This document shows positions 41,097 through 50,104 of a stretch of DNA of 64,000 nt, in pieces. Source of the DNA: Rhizobiaceae bacterium. Lineage in GTDB: Bacteria > Pseudomonadota > Alphaproteobacteria > Rhizobiales > Rhizobiaceae. Made by a program: the position numbers and the translations under genes. Below the pieces are notes generated by a model that was given only the letters and a program-made list of their open reading frames with translations, searched no databases and was not told where the DNA came from. Position 1 is the first letter of the stretch. Each line of letters starts with the position of its first letter. The DNA lies in contig JAMLJD010000001.1 of assembly GCA_023953775.1 (NCBI GenBank), positions 103,380 to 167,379 of the forward strand. Reading direction: 5' to 3'.

Positions 41097-42146
41097 ATGA
41101 AGGTGCTCGTCGTCAAGACGTCGTCGATGGGTGACGTCATCCACACCTTCCCGGCTGTCACCGACGCCGCCGCCGCGATCCCCGGTGTGGTGATGGACTG
41201 GTGCGTGGAAGCCGACTTTGCCGATCTTCCGAAATTGCATCCCGCCATACGCTCCGTTCACGTGGTCGCCGCCCGGCGTTGGCGCAAGTCGCTCCTGGCG
41301 GCCGATACGCGCGCCGAGGTCGGCGAAGTCCGACGCAAGCTGCGAATCGAAAGCTACGACTTGGTCATCGACGCACAGGGCTTGCTCAAGAGCGCGCTCG
41401 TGGCACGTCTGGCCGGTGCGCAGGTTTACGGCATGGATAGAAAGTCGGCGCGTGAGAGCTTTGCATCGTCGTTCTACTCGCGGCGGTTCGAAATAGCGCG
41501 CGACCAGCACGCGGTCACCCGTACACGACAGCTCTTTGCCGCCGCGCTCGGCTACGACATGCCCGCGCGCGAGCCCGATTTCGGCCTGACGACGCCCCGC
41601 CCCACCCGCTATCTGCCCGGCAACGAGGATGTTGCCGTACTGCTTCACGGCGCCAGTTGGGAGACAAAGAAATGGTCGGTGCAAGGGTGGTCGGACCTCG
41701 CCCGACGCCTTGCGCGGCGTGGAATCGCCCCGCTCGTCACCTATGGGAGCGAGGCGGAGCGGAAAGTTGCCGATGCAATCTGTGCCGCCGAACCGACGAC
41801 CATCCTCGTTCCGAAGTCGCGACTTGCGGAGATGGCTGCCGTGATCGGCCGTTCCCACATCGCGATCGGCGCCGACAGTGGCCTCACGCATCTGGCGAAC
41901 GCGTTTGGCATCCCGACGATCGCGTTGTTTTTCTCGACTACCCCCGGCCTGACCGGCCCGGTTGGGAGCCGGTCCCGGATCCTGGAAGCAACAATAGACT
42001 GCGGGGAGTGCGGACAGCGCGGCTGCGCCCGCGTCCGCGGCATCGAGGAACCGCCATGCAGAACGACGATCACGCCGGATGACGTAATGGCGGCGGCCGA
42101 ACCCTTTCTCCGGCCGCCGACCGGGCGTCCGATCAGACGTAGTTGA
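41097..42146 (+). CDS. waaC: Lipopolysaccharide heptosyltransferase I
   Basis: Glycosyltransferase family 9 enzyme that adds heptose (or an equivalent sugar) to Kdo of the LPS inner core at the cytoplasmic face of the inner membrane. 349 residues: [21 protein letters not shown] at the start, [16 protein letters not shown] near 98-113, [15 protein letters not shown] near 200 and the donor-binding [21 protein letters not shown] near 260. Several rhizobia lack heptose in their cores, so the sugar used is not certain. The 3' end overlaps greA by 14 bp in convergent orientation. Confidence 0.92.
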   Translation: MKVLVVKTSSMGDVIHTFPAVTDAAAAIPGVVMDWCVEADFADLPKLHPAIRSVHVVAARRWRKSLLAADTRAEVGEVRRKLRIESYDLVIDAQGLLKSALVARLAGAQVYGMDRKSARESFASSFYSRRFEIARDQHAVTRTRQLFAAALGYDMPAREPDFGLTTPRPTRYLPGNEDVAVLLHGASWETKKWSVQGWSDLARRLARRGIAPLVTYGSEAERKVADAICAAEPTTILVPKSRLAEMAAVIGRSHIAIGADSGLTHLANAFGIPTIALFFSTTPGLTGPVGSRSRILEATIDCGECGQRGCARVRGIEEPPCRTTITPDDVMAAAEPFLRPPTGRPIRRS

Positions 42147-42606
42147 CCTTGACGATCTCGTAGGCCCGCGCGCCGCCGGGTGCGTTGACCTCGATGGCAT
42201 CGCCGACCTCTTTCCCGATCAGCGCGCGCGCAATCGGAGAGGAGATGGAGACCAGCCCGGACTTCACGTCCGCTTCCTGATCGCCAACGATCTGATAGGT
42301 CTTTTCTTCTTCGGTATCCTCGTCGACCAGGACGACAGTGGCCCCGAACTTGACCTTCTCGCCGCTCAGCTTCGACACGTCGATGACCTCGGCGCGCGCG
42401 ATCAGATCCTCGAGCTCGTTGACCCGACCCTCGTTCAGGCTCTGCGCTTCCTTGGCGGCATGGTATTCGGCGTTCTCGGACAGATCGCCATGGCCGCGCG
42501 CTTCAGAGATCGCCTCGATGATACGCGGGCGCTCGTCCTGTTGACGCCAGCGCAGTTCCTCCTTGAGCGTCTCGAAACCGCGAGAAGTCATCGGAACCTT
42601 GTTCAT
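42133..42606 (-). CDS. greA: Transcription elongation factor GreA
   Basis: Rescues backtracked RNA polymerase by stimulating transcript cleavage. 157 residues: [20 protein letters not shown], the coiled-coil tip acidic pair in [14 protein letters not shown] (about 43-56), and the C-terminal FKBP-like domain ending with [18 protein letters not shown]. The frame remains open upstream but MNKVPM is the usual N-terminus. Its last 14 bp overlap the end of waaC. Confidence 0.97.
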   Translation of the reverse strand: MNKVPMTSRGFETLKEELRWRQQDERPRIIEAISEARGHGDLSENAEYHAAKEAQSLNEGRVNELEDLIARAEVIDVSKLSGEKVKFGATVVLVDEDTEEEKTYQIVGDQEADVKSGLVSISSPIARALIGKEVGDAIEVNAPGGARAYEIVKVNYV

Positions 42607-42664
42607 GTCTGCACACCTCATTCGCCGCGGGGCGCGGATTGCGCCCTGCGACAGTCGCATAGCC

Positions 42665-42707
42665 AAAAAAGAAAACGGTCCGAAAGCCTCGGCTAACGGG
42701 ACCGTTT
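42665..42707 (-). terminator. Intrinsic terminator on minus strand, upstream of greA
   Basis: Perfect 9-bp stem AAACGGTCC/GGACCGTTT (42673-42681/42699-42707) followed on the minus strand by a U-rich tract (UUUUCUUUUUU). It should end transcripts coming from the TPR gene before they enter greA. A further GC hairpin (11-bp perfect stem, 42808-42818/42824-42834) sits 20 bp after that gene's stop. Confidence 0.75.
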
Positions 42708-42853
42708 CACCTGATATCCGCAGAATATAGCAACGCTTTACGCGCTTTTCACGCGGAATTTTCGTCGCGGACGCCTCCGGGCCGGGTCTACGGAGCCCTG
42801 CCGGGCTCCGGCGGGCACGCACCGTGCCCGCCGGCTCAACCGGAAATCCGTCG

Positions 42854-43384
42854 TCAGCCGCCCTTCACGTGGTCTGCAATACGCGCCGAAAGTTCGGCAT
42901 ACTCCGCGCAGCCCGACCCGCAACGCTTCTCGATCTCGGCAAGCTGCTCGCGCGCCTTGTCGACCAGCCCGAGCTGGAGATATGCCTCGCCCATATACTC
43001 CCGCACCAGCGTATGGCCGGGATCGATCCGCAACGCTTCCTGATAGTAGCCGAGGCCGACCGTCACGCGTCCGGACATGCGGTGCGAATAGCCGAGATAG
43101 TTGAGCACCCGCGGGTCGCCGCTGTCCGCGACATTCGCGAGCACGAGGATCGCCTCGTCATAACGCCCGGCAAGCGCGAGGTCGCGGCCAGTGCCGTAGA
43201 TGTCCTCGAGATTGCTCTTCTGCGGATCGACGCACTTCTTCTTGTCCTTGTCCCAGATCTTGCCGCCGGTGCACTGCTCGCCGCCACCTCCGCCGCCGCC
43301 TCCGCCGGCCGTCATTGCCGGTGTCGCGGCGAGCGGCAGCGCCAGAAGCAAGGCCGCGCCGGCCAGGGTCAGTTTCATGCGCAT
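42854..43384 (-). CDS. Secreted TPR protein with Gly run
   Basis: 176 residues. Signal peptide 1-26 ([19 protein letters not shown]), then a run of nine Gly, a small Cys-containing segment ([15 protein letters not shown], one likely disulphide) and about two and a half TPR units from residue 60 to 150 ([63 protein letters not shown]). The last part has a Cys pair (RCGSGC). Probably a periplasmic scaffold or secretion-related protein; partner unknown. AGGAGGATTC before the ATG fixes the start. Confidence 0.85.
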   Translation of the reverse strand: MRMKLTLAGAALLLALPLAATPAMTAGGGGGGGGGEQCTGGKIWDKDKKKCVDPQKSNLEDIYGTGRDLALAGRYDEAILVLANVADSGDPRVLNYLGYSHRMSGRVTVGLGYYQEALRIDPGHTLVREYMGEAYLQLGLVDKAREQLAEIEKRCGSGCAEYAELSARIADHVKGG

Positions 43385-43584
43385 AGAATCCTCCTGTGAT
43401 CATCACCACAAATGAACGGTTTTCGTGTCGTCTCTCGTCCCGCGGTCAGGATAATCCCGATCGCGGCTGCCGGCGATCACGTTGCCGTGACGGAATTTGC
43501 CTTCTGGATCATCGCGAAAGACGCGGATGCACGCTAGGAGCGGGCGATGCTCTCCGGTCGCAACAATTACAAAGGCGCAACCTC

Positions 43585-44475
43585 GTGACGCGAGTTCAGG
43601 CCAATCTCGTCCTGCTTCTGGCCGGCGCGTTGTGGGGCATGGGGTTCATTGCCCAGTCGACCGCCATGGACGCGATCGGGCCATTTCTGTTCGTCGGCCT
43701 GCGATTCCTCTTCGCCACGCTTGCGATGCTGCCTTTTGCGTTACGTGAGGCGAGCAAAGCGCCCGACGCCCTCGCGAGCGAATCGTGGATATGGTTCGCG
43801 TCGATCGGCCTGCTTCTGTTCGGCGCCATGGCGGCGCAGCAGGTCGGCCTGCTCACCACCACGGTGACCAATTCGGGATTCCTGACGGGCCTCTACGTGG
43901 TGATGGTCCCGTTTCTCGCTGTGCTGCTGTTTCGGCAATGGCCGCATCCGGTCGTCTGGCCTGCCGCCTTCTGCGCCCTCGCCGGCATATGGTTGTTGTC
44001 CGGAGGATCGGTATCGCGGCTCACCACCGGCGACTGGCTGACCGTTCTGTGCGCATGGCTGTGGGCGCTGCAGGTGATCTTCACCGGACGCCATGCGGTC
44101 GCGACCGGGCGGCCCGTCACGCTTGCCGTGACGCAGTTCGCGGTCTGCGGCGCACTTGGGCTTGTGGTCGGGCTCGTCCTGGAGCCTTTCGAGCCGGCGG
44201 CGATCTGGCGTGCGATGCCGGAAATCCTCTATGCCGGCATCGTCTCGGGCGGCATCGCCTTTACCCTTCAGGCTGTCGGTCAACGCTACACCACGGCACC
44301 CCAGGCGGCGATATTCCTGTCGTCGGAGACGGTATTCGCCGCGCTTTTCGGCGCACTTCTGCTGGGGGAACGCATGGCAGCCATCGGACTGGCGGGCTGC
44401 GCGCTGATCCTCGCCGCCATCCTCTCCGTCGAGGTCGTTCCCGCGCTCGCCAAACGCCGTCGCATCGCCTCGTGA
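43585..44475 (+). CDS. EamA/DMT-family transporter
   Basis: 296 residues with ten predicted membrane helices in two EamA repeats (about 1-140 and 148-285), e.g. ANLVLLLAGALWGMGFIAQ at the start of the first and GDWLTVLCAWLWALQVIF at the start of the second, and SSETVFAALFGALLLGERM near the end of the second. Members export amino acids, metabolites or nucleosides; the substrate cannot be read from sequence. The start is GTG 43585; upstream residues in frame are not membrane-like. It precedes the DUF3775 gene by 106 bp. Confidence 0.9.
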   Translation: MTRVQANLVLLLAGALWGMGFIAQSTAMDAIGPFLFVGLRFLFATLAMLPFALREASKAPDALASESWIWFASIGLLLFGAMAAQQVGLLTTTVTNSGFLTGLYVVMVPFLAVLLFRQWPHPVVWPAAFCALAGIWLLSGGSVSRLTTGDWLTVLCAWLWALQVIFTGRHAVATGRPVTLAVTQFAVCGALGLVVGLVLEPFEPAAIWRAMPEILYAGIVSGGIAFTLQAVGQRYTTAPQAAIFLSSETVFAALFGALLLGERMAAIGLAGCALILAAILSVEVVPALAKRRRIAS

Positions 44476-44581
44476 TACCCGGCCCGGTGCAGGTATTGCC
44501 CGCAAATTTCGTTTGCCCGCGGGCAAAGCCCGTCCATAATGCCGCTTGCGGGGCGGATATCTGCGACGCGAGGAGAAAACC

Positions 44582-45007
44582 GTGCAAAAGCCGCTCGAAC
44601 GGGAATGGGAGCTGGCGATCGGTCCGGAGACCGTACGACTTTTCGCGCTGAAGGCGCGAGCGATCAGCGCCGATGTTTCCGACGACTATGCGAGCGGACA
44701 CGAGCACGAGGTCGAATTCGACGGCGACACGCGCGACAACCACCAGCATGACGGCCTCGCGGAAGAGGAAGAAGAAGATCTCACGCGCGAGGAATTGCGC
44801 GAGCTGATCGCCGACCTCAATGTCGACGAAGCCGCCGAATTGATCGCACTGGCCTGGCTCGGGCGCGGCGACTACGACGCTACCGAATGGTCGGAAGCGG
44901 TTTCGGAGGCGCGCCAGCGCAACGCGCGCAAGACCGCCGAGTACCTGCTCGGGATGCCGATGCTCGGCGACTGGCTGGAGGAAGGCCTTGAGGCGATCGG
45001 TGCCTAG
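44582..45007 (+). CDS. DUF3775 domain protein
   Basis: 141 residues, acidic (contains EEEEED), soluble, with the DUF3775 features LTREELRELIADLNVDEAAELIALAWLGRGD in outline and a C-terminal GMPMLGDWLEEGLEAI. Family function unknown. GTG 44582 is preceded by AGGAGAAAA. Followed 30 bp later by an extensin-like gene in the same direction. Confidence 0.83.
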   Translation: MQKPLEREWELAIGPETVRLFALKARAISADVSDDYASGHEHEVEFDGDTRDNHQHDGLAEEEEEDLTREELRELIADLNVDEAAELIALAWLGRGDYDATEWSEAVSEARQRNARKTAEYLLGMPMLGDWLEEGLEAIGA

Positions 45008-45037
45008 GTCGTGGAGAGACGAAGGAGGCGATCCGGC

Positions 45038-45901
45038 ATGACGTGTCGATCGAACCACGGCAACCGGAGTGATTTCGGCGTCTCATGGTCAGGCACCATG
45101 CGCGCCGGGCTCCGCGGCATGCTTGTATTCGCCCTCTCCGGCCTCCTCTTCGCGATCGCTGGCGCGAACGCCGAAGACACGCTGCCCGAGGAAATGGCCT
45201 CGCCGCAGGCCCGTCCCGCCGCGCCGGCCCAGGGCGTTTCACCCGAGGCCGGTGCGAACGTACCGGTGCCCGAATCGCGCCCGCCACCTCCAAGCGAACC
45301 CGAAGAGGCGATGCCGACCGTGGTGGTGGAAGGGCTTTCGCGCCCGCCACTCGTTCCTCTCGACGAGCGCTTCTGCCGCAAGAGACTGACGGAGTTGAAG
45401 GCGCGTTTCCTCGCCGGGCGGCGTATCACCGATCCTCTCGGATGCTCGATCGATCATCCTCTGACGTTGATGTCGCTTTCCGCCGAAATCGACCTTGAGC
45501 CCGATGCAGTGCTCAACTGCGCGACCGCGCTGGCGGCGGCCGAATTCATCACCCGTGTCGCATCGCCAGCGGCCGAGGAAATTCTCGGTCAGCCGATCAT
45601 CGGCATTTCCCAGGTGTCGGCCTATGTCTGCCGACCGCGAAACGGATCCGACAAGCTCTCCGAGCACGCATTCGGCAATGCGCTCGACATCGGCGCCTTC
45701 ACACTGGCCGACGGGACCGTCATCGAGGTTCGCGACCATGGCGAGGACGCGCCCGAAAGCGACCGGTTCCTGGACACGGTGCGCGAGCGGGCCTGTGGCC
45801 CGTTCAAGACCGTGCTCGGTCCCGGTGCCGACGCCGACCATGCGGCGCACCTGCATTTCGATCAGGCCACGCGCAGGAACGGTTCGACATTCTGCCAGTA
45901 A
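45038..45901 (+). CDS. Extensin-like C-terminal domain protein (first of pair)
   Basis: 287 residues: signal-like membrane helix at about 25-45, a Pro/Ala-rich linker (about 50-105), then the extensin-like domain with four to five Cys (FCRKRL, GCSIDHP, NCATAL, VCRPRNG, ACGPF), a zinc/peptidase-like SEHAFGNALDIGAF and the final AADHAAHLHFD. The His/Asp pattern resembles D-Ala-D-Ala carboxypeptidases of the VanY/MepA type, so a cell-wall role is plausible but unproven. AAGGAGG nine bases before ATG 45038 decides the start. A paralogue follows 88 bp later. Confidence 0.88.
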   Translation: MTCRSNHGNRSDFGVSWSGTMRAGLRGMLVFALSGLLFAIAGANAEDTLPEEMASPQARPAAPAQGVSPEAGANVPVPESRPPPPSEPEEAMPTVVVEGLSRPPLVPLDERFCRKRLTELKARFLAGRRITDPLGCSIDHPLTLMSLSAEIDLEPDAVLNCATALAAAEFITRVASPAAEEILGQPIIGISQVSAYVCRPRNGSDKLSEHAFGNALDIGAFTLADGTVIEVRDHGEDAPESDRFLDTVRERACGPFKTVLGPGADADHAAHLHFDQATRRNGSTFCQ

Positions 45902-45989
45902 ACCGCCCCCCGGTATGGTAAACGGCGGCAGACAATCTTCCTTTACGTTTCCGGCCTAGCCTCGTTGCATTCTGGGACAGGGGCAGAGC

Positions 45990-46799
45990 ATGCCGTCAGG
46001 AACATCCGCCTCGCCGGCGCCGGCGCGCCGGCCCGTGCCGCTGCGCGTCGCGCTGGGCTTCATGTGCCTCGCCGGACTGGCCGCGCTGCCAGCCTGCGGC
46101 GGCAGGTCGGCGTCGAGCCAGCCGGACATAGACGTCGGCGTCCGGACCGCAGCCGTCATGCGGCCGATATCCGGCGCGATGGCCCCGGCGCCGTCGTTCA
46201 GCGGCGCCGGATATCCGCGTTTCGTTCCATCCTACGATGACGGGCCGGGCCCGATGCCGGCCGACGAGATTGCATGCCGCCGCGAGCTCAAGCGGCTTGG
46301 CGTAAGGTTCACCGACCTGCCGGCAATTCGCGAAGGATCGTGCGGCATCGACTATCCGGTGGAGGTAAGTGCCCTTTCCGGTGGCGTCGACATCCGCCCC
46401 GACGTGACGCTGAACTGTCGCATGGCGGCGACCTTCGCCAGATGGACGAAGAAGGAACTCGCGCCCGCAGCGCGGCTGCGATACCTCTCCGGCATCAGGA
46501 CGATCCATCGGGGATCCGGCTATTCGTGCCGCAACATTGCCGGCTCGCGCACCATGTCCGAACATTCGACGGGCAATGCGATCGACATCATGCGCATCGA
46601 ACTCAAGAACGGTCGCGACATCGATGTCCGCAAGCCGGGCTTCTTCTCCTTCCGCGAGAAGAGCCTGTTGAACAACGTCCGCGCCGGCGGCTGCGAGTAT
46701 TTTTCGACGGTTCTCGGACCCGGCTACAATTACGATCACCGCAACCATTTTCATTTCGACATCAAGCCAAGGCGCAACGGCCGCGTGAGCTGCAATTGA
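45990..46799 (+). CDS. Extensin-like C-terminal domain protein (second of pair), probable lipoprotein
   Basis: 269 residues. The N-terminus ends in LAALPAC, a lipobox-like Cys near residue 36, so it is likely a lipoprotein, unlike its neighbour. Domain landmarks match those of the first copy: ACRRELKRLG, GSCGIDYPV, NCRMAATFARW, SCRNIAGSRTMSEHSTGNAIDIM, GGCEYFSTVLGPG and YDHRNHFHFD. The two genes are diverged tandem paralogues transcribed together. Active-site-like His residues are kept in both. Confidence 0.88.
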   Translation: MPSGTSASPAPARRPVPLRVALGFMCLAGLAALPACGGRSASSQPDIDVGVRTAAVMRPISGAMAPAPSFSGAGYPRFVPSYDDGPGPMPADEIACRRELKRLGVRFTDLPAIREGSCGIDYPVEVSALSGGVDIRPDVTLNCRMAATFARWTKKELAPAARLRYLSGIRTIHRGSGYSCRNIAGSRTMSEHSTGNAIDIMRIELKNGRDIDVRKPGFFSFREKSLLNNVRAGGCEYFSTVLGPGYNYDHRNHFHFDIKPRRNGRVSCN

Positions 46800-46863
46800 C
46801 ACCTTTGTCCGCTTCGCGCGTTTGACTGTCGCGCGAACGGAAACAGGCTGCTAAACGGGACCC

Positions 46864-48183
46864 ATGCTCTCGGTCGAAATCATCATCGTCGCCGCACTGA
46901 TCGTCACCAACGGTCTGCTCGCGATGTCGGAACTCGCCATCGTGTCGGCGCGGCCGGCACGGCTCAAGACCATGCGGGACAAGGGTGTCAGGGGCGCCGC
47001 GCGTGCCCTCAAGCTCGCGGCCGACCCCGGCCGTTTCCTGTCTACGGTCCAGATCGGCATCACGCTCGTCGGCGTTCTTTCCGGCGCCTTTTCCGGCGCC
47101 ACCCTCGGTACACGGCTTGCGGGTTTCCTGGCCGAAGCCGGCGTAAGCGAGGGCATGGCCGATGCCGCCGGGGTCGGCATCGTCGTCGCTTTGATCACAT
47201 ATGCGTCGCTGATCATCGGCGAACTCGTGCCCAAGCAGATCGCGCTCCGCGATCCGGAGGGAATTGCTGCGCGCATGGCACCGGCAATGACGCTTCTGGC
47301 CACCGTCGCCATGCCGCTGGTCTGGTTTCTGGACATTTCAGGTCGCGCTGTACTCTTCGTTCTCGGCCAGCGGTCCGAGGGATCGTCCGGGGTCAGCGAC
47401 GAGGAGATCAGGATGATCATCGCCGAGGCCGAGGGCGCCGGCGTGATCGAACCGGGCGAAGGCGACATGATGGAAGGCGTGATGCGGCTCGCCGACCGCA
47501 CCGTACGCGCGCTGATGACCCCGCGCCGACAGGTCGAATGGCTGGAGAAGGATGCCGACGAGGACGCCCTTCGGGAAGCCCTGCTCGCGGCCGAGCATTC
47601 CTATCTTCCGGTTGCCGGCAAGGAACTCGACGAGATGGCCGGCGTGGTGCGCACGCGCGACCTCCTGCGCCCCGCATTCGAGAAGAAGCCGATCAGGCTC
47701 GACAAGCACCTGCTCAAGGCGCCCGTCGTCCACGACCGCGCATCCGCGCTCGACGTCCTCGCCAGCCTCAAGGCCGCAGAGGTTCCGATGGCGCTCATCC
47801 ACGACGAGTACGGCCATTTCGAAGGCATCGTGACGCCGGCCGACATTCTCGAGGCGATCGCCGGCGAATTCCGCTCCGACATGAGCGAGGATGATGGTCG
47901 GCTGGTGCAGCGGGAAGACGGCTCATGGCTCGTCTCGGGATCGATCCCCGCCGACGAGATGGCCGACAGGCTCGGCATTGAACTGCCGGAAAAGCGCGAC
48001 TACGCGACCGCTGCCGGCTTCATCCTTTCGCATCTCGGACATCTGCCGGTGACGGGGGAAAAGGTGGACGTTCCCGGATGGCGGTTCGAGGTAATCGACC
48101 TTGACGGCCGGCGGATTGACAAGCTGATCGCGCATCGCGCGCCCGGCGAGGGTGTCAAGGCAGGCCAGTCCGCCCCCGCGTGA
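46864..48183 (+). CDS. CNNM/CBS-domain membrane protein (HlyC/CorC family)
   Basis: 439 residues. DUF21/CNNM membrane domain (about 1-190, starting with LSVEIIIVAALIVTNGLLAMSE, with Pro-rich IIGELVPKQIAL), two CBS domains (about 205-330: MTPRRQVEWLEKDA, VVHDRASALDVLASLKAAEVP and IHDEYGHFEGIVTPADILEAI) and the CorC_HlyC domain (about 345-430, VSGSIPADEMADRLG). The family is linked to Mg/Co efflux; 'hemolysin' is a historical label. Divergent partner none; it converges on the NTF2-like gene with 7 bp between stops. Confidence 0.93.
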   Translation: MLSVEIIIVAALIVTNGLLAMSELAIVSARPARLKTMRDKGVRGAARALKLAADPGRFLSTVQIGITLVGVLSGAFSGATLGTRLAGFLAEAGVSEGMADAAGVGIVVALITYASLIIGELVPKQIALRDPEGIAARMAPAMTLLATVAMPLVWFLDISGRAVLFVLGQRSEGSSGVSDEEIRMIIAEAEGAGVIEPGEGDMMEGVMRLADRTVRALMTPRRQVEWLEKDADEDALREALLAAEHSYLPVAGKELDEMAGVVRTRDLLRPAFEKKPIRLDKHLLKAPVVHDRASALDVLASLKAAEVPMALIHDEYGHFEGIVTPADILEAIAGEFRSDMSEDDGRLVQREDGSWLVSGSIPADEMADRLGIELPEKRDYATAAGFILSHLGHLPVTGEKVDVPGWRFEVIDLDGRRIDKLIAHRAPGEGVKAGQSAPA

Positions 48184-48190
48184 CGCGTCG

Positions 48191-48703
48191 TCAGCGGCCG
48201 CCGTCGAAAGGCGTCGGCCCTTCCGGCAGTGCAATGCTCCGAGCCGCGTGCGCGGCAATCCGCCAAGCTCCGTCGTGCTTTCCGAGCAGGAATATTGCGC
48301 GCTTCGCCATCACATTGATACGTCCACCCGAAAGTGGATAGGCCCCGAACTCCCAGACATCGGCGCGGGCAAGAGGATCGGCGACGATGAGCCCGTCGAT
48401 CCGGTAGCGGAAGTCCCCGGCATGCGCCGCCATCTCGCACGCCACATACGACTCGACCGGAAGCGCGGCGCTCATGTCGTCGGGCGCCCGACGGCAGCCC
48501 TCGTGGATCGCCATGGGTGCCAACAGCCGCCAGGGGGCGCCGCCGCGCGGTTTGCGAAGTTCCGAATACCACTGCGCGAGAAGCTCGCGAACACCGGCCT
48601 CCGCGTCGCCAGCCTCCCGGCTTTCGGCCGATACGGATGAATGCCCGACGCCGGCGAACGCCGCCAGAGCCCCCATCGCAAGAATACTACGCCTGTTGTT
48701 CAT
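48191..48703 (-). CDS. Secreted NTF2-like (SnoaL-type) protein
   Basis: 170 residues with a Tat/Sec-like signal (NNRRSILAMGALAAFAGVG) and a cone-shaped NTF2-like domain inferred from the alternation VRELLAQWYSELRKP, FRYRIDGLIVADP, WEFGAYPLSGG, KRAIFLLGKHDGAWRIAAHAA. No catalytic residues can be identified. Assignment of the fold is by pattern and is moderate. It is separated from the FMN reductase gene by a bidirectional terminator. Confidence 0.68.
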   Translation of the reverse strand: MNNRRSILAMGALAAFAGVGHSSVSAESREAGDAEAGVRELLAQWYSELRKPRGGAPWRLLAPMAIHEGCRRAPDDMSAALPVESYVACEMAAHAGDFRYRIDGLIVADPLARADVWEFGAYPLSGGRINVMAKRAIFLLGKHDGAWRIAAHAARSIALPEGPTPFDGGR

Positions 48704-48774
48704 TGCCCGCTTCCAGCCTCAGATATCCGCGACCGGCATCGGCTAGCAGGGCAAGTCGACTTAAGTTTGAACGG

Positions 48775-48802
48775 AAAAAGGCGGCGCGAACGCCGCCTTT
48801 TC
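48775..48802 (-). terminator. Bidirectional intrinsic terminator
   Basis: AAAAAGGCGGCG, loop CGAA, CGCCGCCTTTTC: a perfect stem with A- and U-tracts on both sides. It ends the FMN reductase transcript on the minus strand (22 bp after the stop). Confidence 0.85.
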
Positions 48803-48823
48803 TCATCGCTGCAAGACGATCCG

Positions 48824-49423
48824 TCAGGCCGCTTTGGACTGGCTCGCATCGCCATCCCGCGCGGCTTTCAGGGCGTTGACCCACCACGCGAACTGGTCGA
48901 GCATGTCGTTTGCGCCCTTGTTCAGGAAGTCGAAGTCGGAGAGCTTCTTTCCCTCATCCTTTACGGCCGCGTAGATCTGCCAGAGGATATGGACGCCGGT
49001 ACGGATCGGCGCCATCTGCAGCTCGATCGCTTGCAAGCGAAGCTGTTCGATCGCACGCGCACCGCCGACCCCACCATAGCCAACAAACGCCGCCGGCTTG
49101 TTGTTCCATTCGTTGTAAGCGTAGTCGAGCGCGTTCTTGAGTACGCCGGTCGGCCCGCGATTGTACTCTGCGGCAGTGAAGATGAAGCCGTCGAGGCTGG
49201 CGATCTTCTCCTGCCACTTGCGGGCGGTCTCGTCCTTCGACGGCACCCATGCGGGCGATGCCATCTCGTCGAAGAAGGGCAACGGATAATCGCGCAGGTC
49301 GACGATCTCCACATCCATGTCGCCGCGCGCCGCGGCAAGATCCTTGATCCAGTTGGCCGGATGGTCGGCAAAGCGGTTTGCTCGCGTACTTCCGACGATA
49401 ACGCCGATTTTCGGCTTCGCCAT
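48824..49423 (-). CDS. NADPH-dependent FMN reductase family protein
   Basis: 199 residues of the flavodoxin-like NADPH:FMN/azo/chromate reductase group. N-terminal phosphate-binding loop GVIVGSTRANRFADHP (about 7-22), FFDEMASPAW, then the FMN-contact AAEYNRGPTGVLKNALDYAYNEW near 85-107 and VGYGGVGGARAIEQLR. Acts in the cytoplasm on quinones or similar oxidants. Start at 49423 follows AAGGAACAGG. Confidence 0.91.
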   Translation of the reverse strand: MAKPKIGVIVGSTRANRFADHPANWIKDLAAARGDMDVEIVDLRDYPLPFFDEMASPAWVPSKDETARKWQEKIASLDGFIFTAAEYNRGPTGVLKNALDYAYNEWNNKPAAFVGYGGVGGARAIEQLRLQAIELQMAPIRTGVHILWQIYAAVKDEGKKLSDFDFLNKGANDMLDQFAWWVNALKAARDGDASQSKAA

Positions 49424-49548
49424 TGTCCTGTTCCTTTCGGTTTGCCTTGGGAGGCTGTTCCAACGCAAAAGGAGTTAGGCGCGCCCGTAGCTGCCGGAAA
49501 GGCGCCGGTTGATTGACAAACTGTTCACGCATGGACGAAGGCCAGCGA

Positions 49549-49935
49549 TCACTCGGCGGGAACCGCCTTCGGCCTGCCGTCCTCGTCGAGGGCCACCATC
49601 ACGAAATCGGCCGCGGTCACCTTCTCGATCAGATCGGAGAGGTAGCGCTGCGCCCATGCCTCCACCTTGAGCACCATGGACGTGCGGCCCACCCGGCTGA
49701 CATCGGTGTAGATGCAAAGCGTGTCGCCGACCTTCATCGGCTTCGCGAACGACATCTCCTTGACCGCCGCCGTGACGACGCGGCCCTTGGCGCGTTCCGC
49801 CGCACGGATGCCGCAGGCGAGGTCCATCTGAGCCATCACCCAGCCGCCGAAGATGTCGCCAGCAGCATTGGCGTCGGCCGGCATGGCCAGCGTACGCAGG
49901 GTCAGTTCTCCCGTCGGATGGCTGTTGTCCGTCAC
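49549..49935 (-). CDS. Acyl-CoA thioesterase, hotdog fold (YciA type)
   Basis: 128 residues, one hotdog domain. Starts near PTGELTLRTLAMPADANAAGDIFGGWVMAQMD, which contains the catalytic Asp of NAAGDIFGGW (about residue 29), followed by VTAAVKEMSFAKPMKVGDTLCIYTDV. Hydrolyses acyl-CoA esters; chain length cannot be predicted. GTG 49935 is chosen because AGAAGGGG lies eight bases before; GTG 49944 would have no spacing. Confidence 0.92.
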   Translation of the reverse strand: MTDNSHPTGELTLRTLAMPADANAAGDIFGGWVMAQMDLACGIRAAERAKGRVVTAAVKEMSFAKPMKVGDTLCIYTDVSRVGRTSMVLKVEAWAQRYLSDLIEKVTAADFVMVALDEDGRPKAVPAE

Positions 49936-50104
49936 GCCGCGCACCCCTTCTTTCCCGAAGCCTTTTCGCTAACGCCCCGGAACGGGCCGGTCAACGATAC
50001 CGATATGATATTCACGACCTGCGGTGTCGCCTTTTCCTTGCGTCCGCGAAAGTCCCTCTTCTAGTCTCCGACGCATCGGGCCGGACGCAGTCGGGGAGTT
50101 GCAC

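Noticed and set aside
43741..44526. Minus-strand open frame opposite the EamA transporter
   Set aside because: Highly charged antisense translation of a clear ten-helix membrane protein.
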